A DNA stretch of 64,000 nt. Source: Dacryopinax spathularia. Its lineage: Eukaryota > Basidiomycota > Dacrymycetes > Dacrymycetales > Dacrymycetaceae. A program made the translations under genes and the position numbers. The stretch is taken from contig JBBPFI010000004.1 of the NCBI GenBank assembly GCA_037974965.1, forward strand, positions 310,001 to 374,000, read 5' to 3'. Of this stretch, positions 43,416 through 54,315 are shown one piece after another (within the stretch, counting starts at the first letter, position 1; the number at the start of each line of letters is the position of its first letter). The notes beneath the pieces are model-generated. The model did not search any database. It worked only from the letters and a program-made list of their open reading frames with translations, and was not told where the DNA came from.

Positions 43416-46077
43416 TCATACAAGATCGTACTCAGGTATCGTCGATGTGTTGGAATCTTCGGTGCTGCCCTCTTCTGCTTCGGCCGCAGTCTTCCCGCCG
43501 GTCGCCACGTAGGCCAGGATCTCCACGCTCAACCGGATCATCTCCATGTACTTCTCCTCTACCATGGTGGTTTGACGCTCCTTGATGACCGCATCAAGAT
43601 CAAGAATCTTCTGCGACACGGCGTCCCGCTTTTCCGCATCGTTCATGTTGTTGTACACCACGGCGAGGACATAGAGGACTTGTTGGGTCGACTTGATCAG
43701 CTGGATGGCCTCGTAATCTTGGAGAGCACGCTCGAGCCATGGTATCGCTTCTTCTAGTTTCGAAGCTGAGGCCAATGTCAGTTCTGCGCCATTGTTCAAC
43801 ATGACGATACGTACGGTCACCTTCAGCATTGACAATCATGCACCGCGCCAAGGTGAAGCAGCCGTAAGCGCGTTGCTCCAGATCATCTCCACGCAGAATC
43901 TGCGGAAGATGTTCCTCAATCAAACGTCGCCCGCTCGGTGCCATGCCAAGGCCGATACCGAGATCCGCAATCATGATGATAGCAGTGCGATGTAAGTGCC
44001 AATTGCACGCATACTCTGTCAGAGTAGCCGCGGTGAGGACAGGAGACAAGGCAAGTAGGTATTGGCGTGAGTTCTGCTTGGTCGTTATTAAGGGGCACGG
44101 TACACTCGTTCAAAATGCTCACAATGTAGTTGTTGCCTGTCCTTAGGCATTCTCCCGCTCCCAAGTCTCCTTTCTCCACGTTTACGAGCTTTCCTTGGTA
44201 GTTTTGCCGGGTTGGATATCTTGGCATGGTGCGTCGCAAATAGTCTACGAGGCCTCTTCGCTCTCTTTCCACGCAGGTCGTCAGACTGGAAGCGTCTTCC
44301 GCAGTAGAACTTGCTCACGTTCGAATAGCGAAGGTCAGCATGTTACACCAGAGCTCCCACTGCCATTGTTGAGCTTGCTGAAGGGTTAGTGGTCGCCATG
44401 TTGTTGGATCCATCATGGTCATCCACGCTTCATCATAGCGACCTTGCCGAACCAGCTGAGAAGACATAAGGTACAGAAACGTTGTAGGCAGGAATACGTA
44501 CAGTTGTACTTTTCCATATCAGGTTTGTCAAGCGCACATCTTCTGCACTTTCATCCATGTGTAGCAGAGAGATATCCTCCCATTGCTTAGCTAAACTTTC
44601 TATACCTAGAAAAGTGTCAGTTAAAGAAGCCAATATTTGTGCTCTGACTCTCACGGACCACTCAACCTCCACATGAAGGAAGACGCGCTTGCCAGACTGG
44701 ATCTATCACGCGCCTTTCCGCCGTCTGACAGATTCTTCGCTCCTGCTGAAGCGTACCACAAGTATTTCCAGCACTTGCTGACGGGTTCTCCTGATTCTAG
44801 GGAACGCCGTAGATCCCATAATACGTCAAGTTGTCTGAAGCCCTTCCGAAGAGGCGTAGGTTCATGGTCAGGATAAAAGGCGTTAATTCGACGTTGTAAA
44901 CTGGTGTCTAGCAGTGAGCTAACGATGGCATGTGAACGCTTTGCAATACGTACGCGGTGCATGATATCAAGGTGTAGCGATCCCCTGCATTTCGGCAGAC
45001 CTTCATTGCTTCCTCTATAGTATCTTTGGCGGCTTTCATTTGACCGTTCAGATAGTAGGTGGAAGCCAGTCTTAGAAGCGTATATTGATTGAAGCCGCTA
45101 GACGGAATTGAGTCGGTGAGGGCTGCATAACGCTAAGTCTTGCTCACGAATCTGTCTCCTCGCTGAATCTCTGCGAGAAGAAGCGTCGTAAGCTCTCGAT
45201 AGCGCTGGTGATGTCACCGACATGTTCTGCGTTCTCGTACCTGCGAGGCATCGGTCGCAGCGCTACGGATAGGTGGGCGTACGTACTGGGCGAAGGCCTC
45301 GGCAGTGGCATGTGGGGCGTCGTCGTCCGGCGTAGGGTAGCTCAGCATTCCTAGGCGGACTAAGATCGGAGCTCCATAGCGTAGCATATGCACGTACCTG
45401 GAATATCAGAGTAGCTCTGAAGCGTATAACCCTCCATGCTCGTCCCGTTCGCCCATCCTTGGAAGTCCTCGATGAACTTGACCATCCCGGAGAAAGAGAG
45501 TTTCTGCATGGAGAGACGCGTTCTTCGAATGAATAGGCCGAAATAGGAACGCCGTTCGAAGACAGCCGTAGAGTTGAGGTTCTCTCGCTCCCAGATTAAC
45601 CCATCAAGCTCTAGACACTTGTGTTAGAACTGCCAAGCGAAGACGTGATCCCCGAGCGTACGAGTGAAGAGGATATGGAGGAAGTCTGGGTGGACCATCT
45701 GCTTGATCTACCGAACGTCTTCAGGCCGGTTTGCAACCCCGGCACGCGACAACATACAAAACCATCCAAACAGGACGCCATGATCTCGATGTCTCTTGGA
45801 TGGACATTCTTCCCTCCTTTGTCGAACTCTTGGACCTTTCGGTAGAAGTCTCGATACGGGAGAGGTTGATAGATCTGCGCGAAGGTCAGGTTGATGTCGC
45901 ACGTCAGGATGGGATGGGACGAACCTCGGAGATCTCGGTCATAACCAGCTTGTACATCTCCAGCAAAAACAGATCCGTGAACGTCCATTCGGGCGTATGA
46001 GTCAACCTCAGCACGGCAGCCATCAAGACATGATGTGGCCTCAACACATGTGTTCGCGTCGCCGGCGCATCAGCCAT
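43416..46077 (-). CDS. APC5: Anaphase-promoting complex subunit 5 (APC5)
   Basis: A TPR scaffold subunit of the APC/C ubiquitin ligase, acting in mitosis. The start ATG at 46075-46077 opens MADAPATRTHVLRPHHVLMA. After an intron with donor GTTCGT (45919-45924 on this strand) the protein continues IYQPLPYRDFYRKVQEFDK and VHPDFLHILFTRTLGDHVFA. Then come GLFIRRTRLSMQKLSFSGMV and MLSYPTPDDDAPHATAEAFA. The family's TPR core is clear: SIPSSGFNQYTLLRLASTYY, LNGQMKAAKDTIEEAMKVCR. Later TPR-like helices include RALQDYEAIQLIKSTQQVLY and VLAVVYNNMNDAEKRDAV. The stop follows IPEYDLV at 43416-43418. Ten or more short introns are needed and some internal joins were not checked base by base. Head-to-head with the SRR1-domain gene, 260 bp apart. 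Confidence 0.82.
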
Positions 46078-46337
46078 GTCAAAGTTCAGCGAGTACGACG
46101 TCGCCAGGAGGTCCCATAGCCTCGGTCGGTCGGCAGTGACCACCTGGCCATGTCCGACTACCCGCGTCGCCAGCTTGAGTGATGGAATGCGTGGCCAGTG
46201 ATGCGTAGCCAAGCAAGCAATAGAGACGAGCGCGTGCTGCACGGTCACGGTCGCGAGCTGGTGGCGTGGAGGACGAGGGACGCGTCTCGACGATGACCGA
46301 CGCGACTTCCAGACCGCCTCGCTCGCTGACCACCAGT

Positions 46338-47328
46338 ATATGCCTGAAAATGATGGATTTACGCCAGTAAAACGCAAACGGCGCGGTCGGGGGAAGGCGA
46401 CCGGTGAACGGAAGTCTCTCGAGGAACGGATGAGCCAAGTTGATGGTGATCTAGAGAAGGAGGAATGGTTCTCGGCTTTTACCGGTGCGTCATGAGACCT
46501 GCATGCCAACTTCAGGCTAACGAAGTTGCAGATACACTGTCTGTCTTTCGCGAACGCTGCTCCGTCAAGCCTGCCCAAGCCATCTGCCTAGGATTAGGCA
46601 GTCCGTCAGAATGGGCACCAGCTAGATATCAGCTCGCATTGCTCAGGCAACTCTGTCAACGGCTTGAAATCGTAAGAAGCGCCCGTTCGACTAACTGGCC
46701 CGACCTGATGAACGTAGCCTCCCAGCGAAGTCAAAGTGTATGACCCAGTCTTCACGGACGAAGACAAGGACTACCTAGCCAATCTGGGTATGCAAGTAGA
46801 ACCCGTGGACAAGGTGCGCTCACCGTCCACATCTCTTCCACGGCTACTCACTACGGTCGCCGTTAGGAAGCACGATACGAACTGCTCCAGCCAACACTAC
46901 TGTACATGCCGCACTGCGACCTGCCGTTCTACAACAACGTCTTTGAGGTGAACTGGTCACTGGATCGACTGGGGAATATGTTGTTGTTAGGGAACAATTT
47001 GGGGGATTATGTCGTGAGGTGCGTCACTCCCTCCTGAACAGCCATAGTATAGCTCATGCGACCTGCAGTGGTCCGACGAAACGGGTTCAAGCGAAAGGAC
47101 CTCTGGTCCACAAGATCGGTACGCACTTGGTGACTGGAAAAGTACAAGGCTCATATATGCATAGTGCCGTACCTGGCTGCGACCGCTTTGCCTGCCAAGT
47201 TCCCGTTGGAAGACGCAGCATTCAACGACCTACAGCTGCAGTTCGTGAAGATCTCCGACCTTCCTCCAGAAGAGGACGAATTTTGGAAGATCGAAAACCC
47301 AAACCCAGAAGATGCCTCTGCTGCATAA
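46338..47328 (+). CDS. SRR1-domain protein (SRR1/BER1 family)
   Basis: The family is named from Arabidopsis SRR1 (light signalling and clock) and yeast Ber1 (microtubule-related). Its biochemical activity is unknown. The best Met is at 46338 (MPENDGFTPVKRKRRGRGK), a basic head typical of fungal members. An intron joins EWFSAFTD to the SRR1 core: AICLGLGSPSEWAPARYQLA, then PPSEVKVYDPVFTDEDKDYL and ANLGMQVEPVDK, then LLYMPHCDLPFYNNVFEVNW and GNMLLLGNNLGDYVV. These match the family pattern of a strand, the motif D-P-x-F, a second strand and the motif M-P-H-C-x-x-x-x-Y-N-N. Five introns were placed in phase. The final exon ends ENPNPEDASAA with TAA at 47326-47328. It is convergent with the GH131 gene, 109 bp away. 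Confidence 0.85.
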
Positions 47329-47437
47329 AAATCTGTACTCAATCTACGAAAGACGTACATCGACTTAGGGCCGTGATTGTATATTCCTCATAGAAGTTAC
47401 ATGATGGAACCACTCTTCACGAATTGGGAACCATCCC

Positions 47438-48592
47438 CTAATACCAAGGCGACAGCCTAACCCCTCCCAACGAGCTATCCTCAATGAAGCACCCTCCATA
47501 AATAAGCCCCTCATTCAAGTTCTCCTCCTGATATCCCTCATGCAAAACATCAGCTACAACCAACCTAATCAGCATGCATTCGCAACTCTTGATGAGAGAA
47601 GCGCGTACCGGAAGGAGGCGTGGGAAGCTTCAGGAGACCCATGTGGAACTGCCCGCCACCGGTGTTGTTGTTCGTTACTGGACCGGCTATGAGCTTGAGC
47701 GGCTCGTAGTCTTTCGAGTAGTAGATCGACATCTCGCTACCCAACCCCAATTCCCATCAGCATCTCCTACATTCAGAAGCGATGAAAGAAAACGCACTTC
47801 GAGTCCCACCCGAGCGTAACGGCAAAATTATGCCACGTATCCTCCGTGAACGGCACCGAGATATAGACGTACTCAGGCGAGGTCTGCCTCCCAGCCAGGC
47901 GGAGCGTCTTAGGCGTCGTCAGGTCCAGCCCTGGGTAATACGGGATCTCGTTGCTCTGATTAAAGTACGTCCCCGTGTGGAACGTGAACTCGCTCGTCGA
48001 GTAGTCGTGTGTCTCGTGCCAGGTCGGGTGGTATTCGTGCCCTGTATAGTTTAGCGGGCGGGTCGGGTCCGTGCGGACGGACCAGTGGAAGGTTGTCGTG
48101 CCTTGGACGGTCGCGTCCGTGCCGTTGTTTGGCGCGGGGACGAGCTCGGACCGGCGGAAGCCGTAGTCGGGGGGACCGCCGCCGGGCTGGAAGATGCTGT
48201 TGTCGTTGAGGGTCACTTCGACCGAGCGGGTGCCGTACGGGCTGCAGGGGGTCAGACAACCTCCTGTATGCATGATGCCCAACGTACTGGAGAGCATTCG
48301 GCAGATCAAACATGGACGGCGGGACGATAGGAAGCTTGATCACCTGGTCCCAAGTCTGGTCTGCTCCATCATCAGAGACGCTCAACCGCAGCAATGTAAC
48401 AATCCACTCACTGACACCATGCACGTTATCCGTGTTCTGGTAAATCGACGAATTGGCATCAAAGCTATACGGCGTATAACTCCAAGGCACGCGACCATCA
48501 TAGATGATCCTGCCCAGCTTCGGGGCGGTAGCAGGAGCAGCAGCGACGGCAGCGGCGTACAGAGCCAGGGAGACGACAAGGGAGGAGGCCAT
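47438..48592 (-). CDS. Secreted glycoside hydrolase family 131 glucanase
   Basis: GH131 enzymes hydrolyse beta-1,3/1,6- and beta-1,4-glucans outside the cell and are typical of plant-degrading fungi. The ATG at 48590-48592 opens a signal peptide (MASSLVVSLALYAAAVAAA). Mature segments follow the family: GRIIYDGRVPWSYTPYSFD, then SVEVTLNDNSIFQPGGGP, YGFRRSELVPAPNNGTDATV, TTFHWSVRTDPTRPLNYTGH and EMSIYYSKDYEPLKLIAGPV. The last introns near 47620 and 47725 are short. The final exon was recovered from splice signals (acceptor in TTGTAG at about 47556). It reads DVLHEGYQEENLNEGLIYGG and ends SPWY, the usual GH131 C-terminus. Several N-glycosylation sites are visible. No CBM1 is attached. A TATAAATA at 48633-48640 lies about 45 bp upstream. 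Confidence 0.9.
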
Positions 48593-49459
48593 CTTGATCT
48601 GCCTGCACCAGCGCTCACATCACCCCAGGCTGAGGTATAAATAGCATCTCAAGCAGAGAGTAGAGCCAGCGTATACCTCCCCGTCCCGGCCCGTGTTCAT
48701 CCATTTGGGGAATCATGACGCCAGGTAGCGAACATCCCCGCAGGTTGAGCCAGCATTGTTGAGAATGAATGATTCTTCTCCCCCCGGTGTTCTGGGGAGG
48801 AACTGTATAGACGACTGCTGAAGGACAAAGAGGGAGGGAGGGTTGAGCCGAGGGTTCTCCGGAGTGCCATATGGGGTCCGGCGGTTAGCCTATTTAGGCA
48901 TTACTTTGGGAAGGTTGATGAGAGTTTCTGAATTGAGTCACGCCGGGAAAAGAGTACGTGAGGGGAGGAGGGATGACGGGATGACGAAGAGAGACGCGTG
49001 ACGTTGCGCCAGCTATATCAAAGCAGTAGTTTATTCAGATCAACATTGTCGCCCGCATCCATTCAGTCGATGCGCCTCTCAGCGAACAGCGGGACGAAGT
49101 CAACGATGAAAACAGCCAGTTCTCCGAGTCAATGCATATGGTTTTAAGTACCCGGACCGCAGTCGCAGACAGCTGGTCGGTGGAAAGTAGGAAGTAGGAG
49201 ACAAACACAACTAGGCGCCAGAGAACGGTTTCCGCCAAGCAAATGCGGCTCCAATAACTCCATCAAAGATGGATGAAGTTAGGCGAAATAGACGCCGAGC
49301 GGTAGCAACGCGTTCCAAATTTCGCGTCTTTACCCCATCGCCTCTCTTTCCATCCCATCACACACCGCGTTTGACCCTCATCACTCACTTTCCTCCTACA
49401 AAAGAGCAGTATATCACCCACTCTCTCACTTTAACTCGCACTTTCAAAGATCTGCAATA
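48593..49459. promoter_or_regulatory. Divergent promoter region, GH131 / PEBP-like
   Basis: No gene was seen. TATAAATA at 48633-48640 is a candidate core element for the GH131 gene. A GTATATC at about 49410 lies some 50 bp upstream of the PEBP-like ATG. A CT-rich leader (TCTCTCACTTTAACTC) precedes that start. Confidence 0.4.
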
Positions 49460-50425
49460 ATGCTCTTCGCTATCTCTGCTCTTGCTGCCCTTGTCCCGGC
49501 CGTTCTGGGCCAGACGGTCAATGTCCCGCTTGAGATCGAATCGATCGAGGCGCTCTTCAGCGCCGCTCAGCTCGTCCCTCAGCTGCTGCCGACGTTCGAG
49601 CCTACCGCAGCGCTCCATTTCTCGTTCGACAACCAGACGGACAATACCGCCGGCCAGGCTCTGTCCATCCAGCGTAAGCCTGTCCCTCTCCTGCGCCGTG
49701 CCCAATTAGACTGACGCGCGTCTTTCACAGAGGTGTCCACCCCTCCTACCCTGCACGCGTACGCGACGAACGGCACTGCCAATCAAGGCCTCTACACGCT
49801 CATGATGGTCGACGCCGACGTAGTCGGAGCAGACGAGTCCGCCGGCCAAACGCGCCACTGGCTCGTTAATGGCGTCGCCCTCTCCGGCTCCGGCAACCCG
49901 CTCAGCTTCAACTTTGACAACGCAACCGCGATCACGAACTACGCCGGTCCCTATCCGGCGGCTGGCAGCGGTCCTCATCGGTTCGTCATCCCTCCCTCCC
50001 CTACCCCGCTTCTGCTCATGTTTATGTTGGCGTGCAGGTACTGCCTCTTCCTCTACTCCCAGCCAGACAGCTTCGCCCCACCAAGCGACCTCTCCGAGCC
50101 CGGCACGCCCCTCGCAAACAACTGGGACTTCCGCGGGTACGTCAACAGCACCGGCCTCGGCCCGCTAGTAGCAGGCACATTCTACACCGTCGAACAAGGC
50201 ACGGCCTCCACGTCCATCCCGGCCATCCCGACCGTCGTCTCCTCCACCTTGTCGCTCGCGCAGGCCAGCGCGAGCCTCGCTAGCAAGTCTGGCTCTGCGT
50301 CCGGGGCTTCGCCTTCTGCTTCGTCTGGGTCCGGATCGGGCAGCAAGAGCGGTGCGATGAATAACGCTGCTAACGCATTTGGTGTGATGGCCGCTGCTGC
50401 GCTTGTGGGCGCTGCTTTGATCTAA
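49460..50425 (+). CDS. Secreted, GPI-anchored PEBP-like protein
   Basis: Phosphatidylethanolamine-binding-protein fold, secreted. The N-terminus is a signal peptide (LFAISALAALVPAVLG). Core strands include ALHFSFDNQTDN, TLHAYATNGTANQGLYTLMM and VDADVVGADE, which corresponds to the family D-P-D-A-P region. TRHWLVNGVALSG and GPYPAAGSGPHRYCLFLYSQ hold the conserved His-Trp and Gly-x-His-Arg-Tyr motifs. Introns: 49675-49731 joins LSIQ to QVSTPPT. One at 49981-50038 (donor GTTCGT) joins GPHR to YCLFLY. The C-terminal Ser/Gly-rich stalk (SGSASGASPSASSGSGSGS) ends in a hydrophobic segment (VMAAAALVGAALI) without a following basic tail, as for GPI attachment. Ligand unknown. Confidence 0.85.
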
Positions 50426-50715
50426 ATAAATCTGAGAAGCAGCGAGGTAAATGGACTCTCGTGTCGGAATAGTGTGAATGGACTATCGCTTGCGACCCCA
50501 CTGGGCGGGCGTTTGTATACCTTGCTTATACTAGCAACTCCATTCTTTTTTGAAGTACAATCGTTTACAATGCATATATGCGCCAAATTCTGCACAAATG
50601 AAGGCTGTGTTAGTATCCAAGGAGCTGTTCAATAACGCTAGTCGTACAAGATATCCGAAAACCAGATCAAAAAAAAAGCTGTATCTCATAAGTCCGGCCC
50701 GGAGAGGCAAGTGCC
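50426..50715. other. Convergent 3' flanks with ATATATGCGC element
   Basis: Holds the facing 3' ends of the PEBP-like and Fyv7-like genes. GCATATATGCGC at 50572-50583 is about 150 bp past the PEBP stop. Confidence 0.45.
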
Positions 50716-51924
50716 TCACGTCCCGACATTCTTCTTGATCTTCTCCAGCAGCGCATTCATCCTCAACCGCATATCCGGCTGTCCCTTCCCGGTCCCCTTC
50801 CCTCCTCCTCCTCCTCCTCCTCCTCCGCCCTTGCCCTGCTTGCCCTTCCCCACCCCTGCCCCAAGGCCAGCCTTCCCACTCCCGCGTTTAACAAGCGGCT
50901 CACTCCTAAACGTATGCAGGCTCTCCGGCGCATAAGCAGCTTTCGCCCGTGCCCGTCGGCGCGCAGCCTCCTCTCTCTCCTTCTGCGCTCTTTCCATCCT
51001 CTCTTCCCTCTGCTCCCTAGTCTCCCTCCCCGCTGGCCCTGCCCGCCCGCCAGCGAAGGAGGAGGATGAGGAAGCTTTTAAACGGCGGACATCCTCGCCC
51101 CCGCTACTCCCACTAGGCCTCCTTACGCTGCCCTTCCGATCCACCCTGCCCAGCTCGCTCCCTCCCTGATACCCTTTCTCCGCCACTGCCACCCCCTTCG
51201 TCCTTCCAGACCCGCTCGGAGCTCGTTTTGGATGAGAATGAGGAGGAGGAGGCCGAGCGCGATGCGGGATCTCGCTGTCTCTTTTTAGACTGGTGCCGCC
51301 CTGGTAGGAATCGGCGAGTGTGGTTTGGGAGAGCGGGGAGGGGGTGCGCATGCGGTACTCTTCTGGGTCTTCTTCTTCTTCGGATTCTTCTTCGGATTCT
51401 TCCAGGATTGACGAGTCTAGACCTTCGGGCGAATCATGCATGGGGACGTCCTCATCTTCCACAGGAGCGCCCTCATCATCGGCGGTGACGCCGCTCGATT
51501 CGGACCATTCGTCCTCTGTCTGTTCCTCGTCCTCAGGGCGGTGGCCGTCCGGTTGGGCAGGATCGGAGGGCGCTGCACCGGCCCCGGCACCGGCAGACGC
51601 AGCAGCGGCTTGTTCGGCTTTCCGCTTTTTGCCTTTGCCGAAGTACTTGCTTTGCAGTTTTTTGCGTTCGACCCATTGTTGTCGTAACTTCTTGGCTGTA
51701 TTCCTTGTTAGCCCCCATCACCCCATACCGACACAAAGGGAAGAAGGAGAAGAGGAGAACGGCGAAAGCGAGAACGAGAAGGGGAGGTAGAAGGGAGTGG
51801 GCACGAGGGACGTACCAGTTGCATGAGGGAGATGTTGGAATTTTGGAGGACCTTTTCTGCGCCTTGAGGAATGGTCGGACACGCTGTCGGATAGGCGGCG
51901 GGAGCGGGTTTGGGTTTTGGCCAT
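50716..51924 (-). CDS. FYV7: Fyv7-like rRNA-processing protein
   Basis: A basic, helical nucleolar-type protein related to yeast Fyv7, which acts in small-subunit rRNA processing. Exon 1 starts at the ATG at 51922-51924 (MAKTQTRSRRLSDSVSDHSS) and reads KGPPKFQHLPHAT. A single intron (about 51697-51817, donor GTACGT) leads into AKKLRQQWVERKKLQSKYFG and a KGKKRK basic run. An acidic block follows (EESEEESEEEEDPEEYRMR). The Arg/Glu helix ETREQREERMERAQKEREEA and the C-terminal signature GQPDMRLRMNALLEKIKKN correspond to the yeast QPLMGPKIEDLLDKIK end. A poly-Gly tract near the C-terminus is encoded by a trinucleotide run (50802-50826), which may vary in length. Divergence outside the two ends is large, so the assignment rests mainly on both termini. 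Confidence 0.75.
50802..50826. repeat. Coding trinucleotide repeat (poly-Gly)
   Basis: Eight CTC/TCC units on the plus strand are read as consecutive Gly codons in the Fyv7-like protein. Confidence 0.85.
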
Positions 51925-52445
51925 CTTCTAGGTGGGCCTTTTAGAGCGGATGTGGATGTAGGTGGTCTAAGTTATCAGAGGTCGGAGGAGGGGGACGTTG
52001 GTGGGAAGTCGTAGAGCAGTTTTGACCAAATTTGAGGCTGGCGAGTGAGAAGATTTATAGTCCACACTCTCGCAAATTGACAATGATGCACCCCCCCTCG
52101 TCCAGCTGACCCAGCTGACCCCAACTTTCACACCTCCGTCCAGCTAATACCGGGGTAGTGCGGGGCAGTCTGTACACTCCCGTGCGAAAAGAGAGTTTCT
52201 GGCTGACAGGCCGTATTTGGTGCTGTCCAATTCGGGAAATCGGTGACGACGGAGGCGCGGGTCGGTGCCAAGCGATCGCAGGGGTCCAGAACGAAAAGGG
52301 TGGGGATCACGTGCATCCTCGATCGCTCGAGACTTGGTTGGGAGAGATCGTGCTGAGATTTCGGTGAGCGGACTCGTTGCTGCTTCACTTGCTTGCTGGT
52401 TGGAAGACTTGATATTCTTGACTACGAACTACTTTGTCGTGCAAT
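51925..52445. other. Divergent intergenic region, Fyv7-like / COQ7
   Basis: Shared upstream region of the two genes. No clear core-promoter motif or extra exon was seen. Confidence 0.45.
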
Positions 52446-53275
52446 ATGCTACCAATCCGACGCCTACCCCCTCTCCTCGTACGAGCAGCCCGCGCCTTCT
52501 CCTCCTCAGCAGCTGCCGCCTCTTCTTCAAGAACACCAACCGCACCCTCATCAAGATACCTCAACCCCTCCCCCTCCGACCCCTCAACATCCACCACCCC
52601 CTCCCTCGACCCAGCCCGCCGCTCCGAACTCGCAGAGATAATTCGCGTAGACCAAGCGGGGGAGATAGCCGCTAACTGGATATATCGCGGACAGATGGCC
52701 GTCCTCGGGCGGGACCGGGCCACCAGGCCTCTCATACAGGTTTGTCTACCCTTTCCACCACCACCTCCCTCCCTCCGACCTTTCGCGTGAGGAGCAAGAG
52801 CTGACGAGGAGCAGGAAATGTGGGATCAAGAGAAGAAGCATCTTATCGTGATGGACCGCCTTCAAGCCCAGCACAGAGTTAGGCCGACTCTCCTAACGCC
52901 AGTAGCGAAGATTGCGGGCTTTGGATTAGGGGCGGTGACTGCGCTGATGGGGAGGGACGCAGCTATGGCATGTACTGAGGCTGTCGAGACCGTCATCGGG
53001 GAGCACTACGACGAGTAAGCCTCTCTCCCCAGCACCCCAGCTAGCAGGGCAGCTGACAGATGTACAGTCAACTCAAATCCCTCAATTCTTGGCGGACTGA
53101 CCATCCGAGTGTTGGGTTGTTGAAGGAGGTTATTGAGGAGCTGAGGGATGACGAGCTGGAGCATCTTGATACCGCCGTGGAGAACCATTCGCAGCGGACG
53201 CCGCAGCATGCGCTGCTTACTACGATTGTGGAGACGGGGTGTAGGGTCGCGATCGAGCTGTGCAAGCGTGTCTAA
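52446..53275 (+). CDS. COQ7: 5-demethoxyubiquinone hydroxylase (COQ7)
   Basis: A mitochondrial di-iron monooxygenase of ubiquinone synthesis that hydroxylates demethoxyubiquinone at the inner membrane. The ATG at 52446 opens a presequence ([20 protein letters not shown]) rich in Arg and Ser. The catalytic domain starts [20 protein letters not shown] with the first Glu ligand. After an intron (52740-52813) comes [20 protein letters not shown] with the E-x-x-H pair. [20 protein letters not shown] and [12 protein letters not shown] carry further ligand Glu residues. A second intron leads to [20 protein letters not shown] with the last E-x-x-H. All expected metal ligands are visible. The end is [14 protein letters not shown]. 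Length, about 220 residues, is normal. Confidence 0.95.
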
Positions 53276-53475
53276 TCCTCATCCACACTCCTTGCACATC
53301 CTGTACTAGACTGATCCGCATATATGCATGCTCAGACGCACCCAGATAGAGAGAGGGGCGCGCCCAGGGAGGAGCGATGGTGGGGCGGAGGTCTATGCGC
53401 TGTACGGCTGCCTGCGCGGGGCGTATTTATACATTATTTTTTGGTATATGCAGTATATGTAATTGCAGCGGTCGA
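53276..53475. other. Convergent 3' flanks, COQ7 / NDUFB4-like
   Basis: A 200-bp gap with CATATATGCATG at 53319-53330 and a TATATGCAGTATATG stretch at about 53445-53460, likely mRNA 3'-end signals for the two facing genes. Confidence 0.45.
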
Positions 53476-54315
53476 CTACTCGGCGCTAGGCGCCGGGGGA
53501 GGAGGAGGGTGCTTGAGTAGGCTCTCGCCTCGGCCTTTACCGGCCCAGCTCCATCGGTCCTGTTCAAGCATGTAAGCAACGTTCCACCAGATCAGACCAG
53601 GGGATGGGAAGGGGACAAGGAGGTGAAGGACACAGGCAGAGAGGAAGAAGGATGGGCGAACAGAGCAGGACACACCTTCGTCGCATACGCCATAGCGAAG
53701 AACGCAACGGGGATTATAGCTCCATACCAAAGCGCAGGGCGGGTGTTGTACCTCGTAAACCGGAATCCTTCGTGGATGTGGTCGCGCTACAATCCCGGCA
53801 ACCAACATCAACCATCTTGATCTTCAGGTTCTGCGGTGAGAAGAGGAGCGTACCATATCCCTCCAACGCTCAATCGCTGGATCTTGCTACTCGCCCGACC
53901 CTTGTCAGTCTCCCTCCCCACAAATCAGACATAAATCAGGCGTACCAGTAACGTCGCTACCCCCGTGTCATCAGCAACGACTCCAAAATAGCAGAAAAGA
54001 GGGAGGCGTACGTGTATGATGATGCGCCGCTGCGGGCGGGGCAGCAGCCAGGGAGGCGGGTTCGTATTTCAATTCGCCCTGCGCACGAGCTTTTCGCAGG
54101 TAGGCGATGCTTTGTTCTAGTTCGGAGGGGGAGAGGTTCATCCCTGCATTGACAGAGTTTGTTAGCTTGTGCTTGCTGAGGCCGGGCAGGAGTTGGGGAG
54201 GAGGAGGAGGAGGAGGAGGAGGGGACGAACCATCTTTGTCCGCTGCGAACTTCTTGAACTCTGCGAGGCGGGCTTCGAACGTCTTGTCGTCCATTACTTC
54301 GGGTTGGGATGCCAT
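53476..54315 (-). CDS. Complex I B15/NDUFB4-like subunit with N-terminal extension
   Basis: The C-terminal half resembles the small complex I accessory subunit NDUFB4 (B15): QDPAIERWRDMRDHIHEGFR, then RPALWYGAIIPVAFFAMAYA, a single membrane helix, and DRWSWAGKGRGESLLKHP. The N-terminal half (MDDKTFEARLAEFKKFAADK, then SPSELEQSIAYLRKARAQGE) is an extension of about 70 residues I do not recognise. The start ATG is at 54313-54315. Introns in order: donor GTTCGT at 54230 (containing a GGA/TCC repeat), one after AHHHT, one after an 11-nt microexon (53946-53956), one after RWRDM and one after YATK. All joins are in phase. No Met is available for a separate NDUFB4 start, which favours one fused gene, but a two-gene reading is not fully excluded. 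Confidence 0.68.
53946..53956 (-). other. 11-nt microexon of the NDUFB4-like gene
   Basis: CGACGTTACTG lies between an acceptor (GGGTAG) and a donor (GTACGC). It is needed to link AHHHT to QDPAIERW in frame. Confidence 0.55.
54196..54222. repeat. (GGA)n repeat in an intron of the NDUFB4-like gene
   Basis: Nine GGA units on the plus strand. On the coding strand they form the CT-rich first part of the first intron. Confidence 0.85.
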
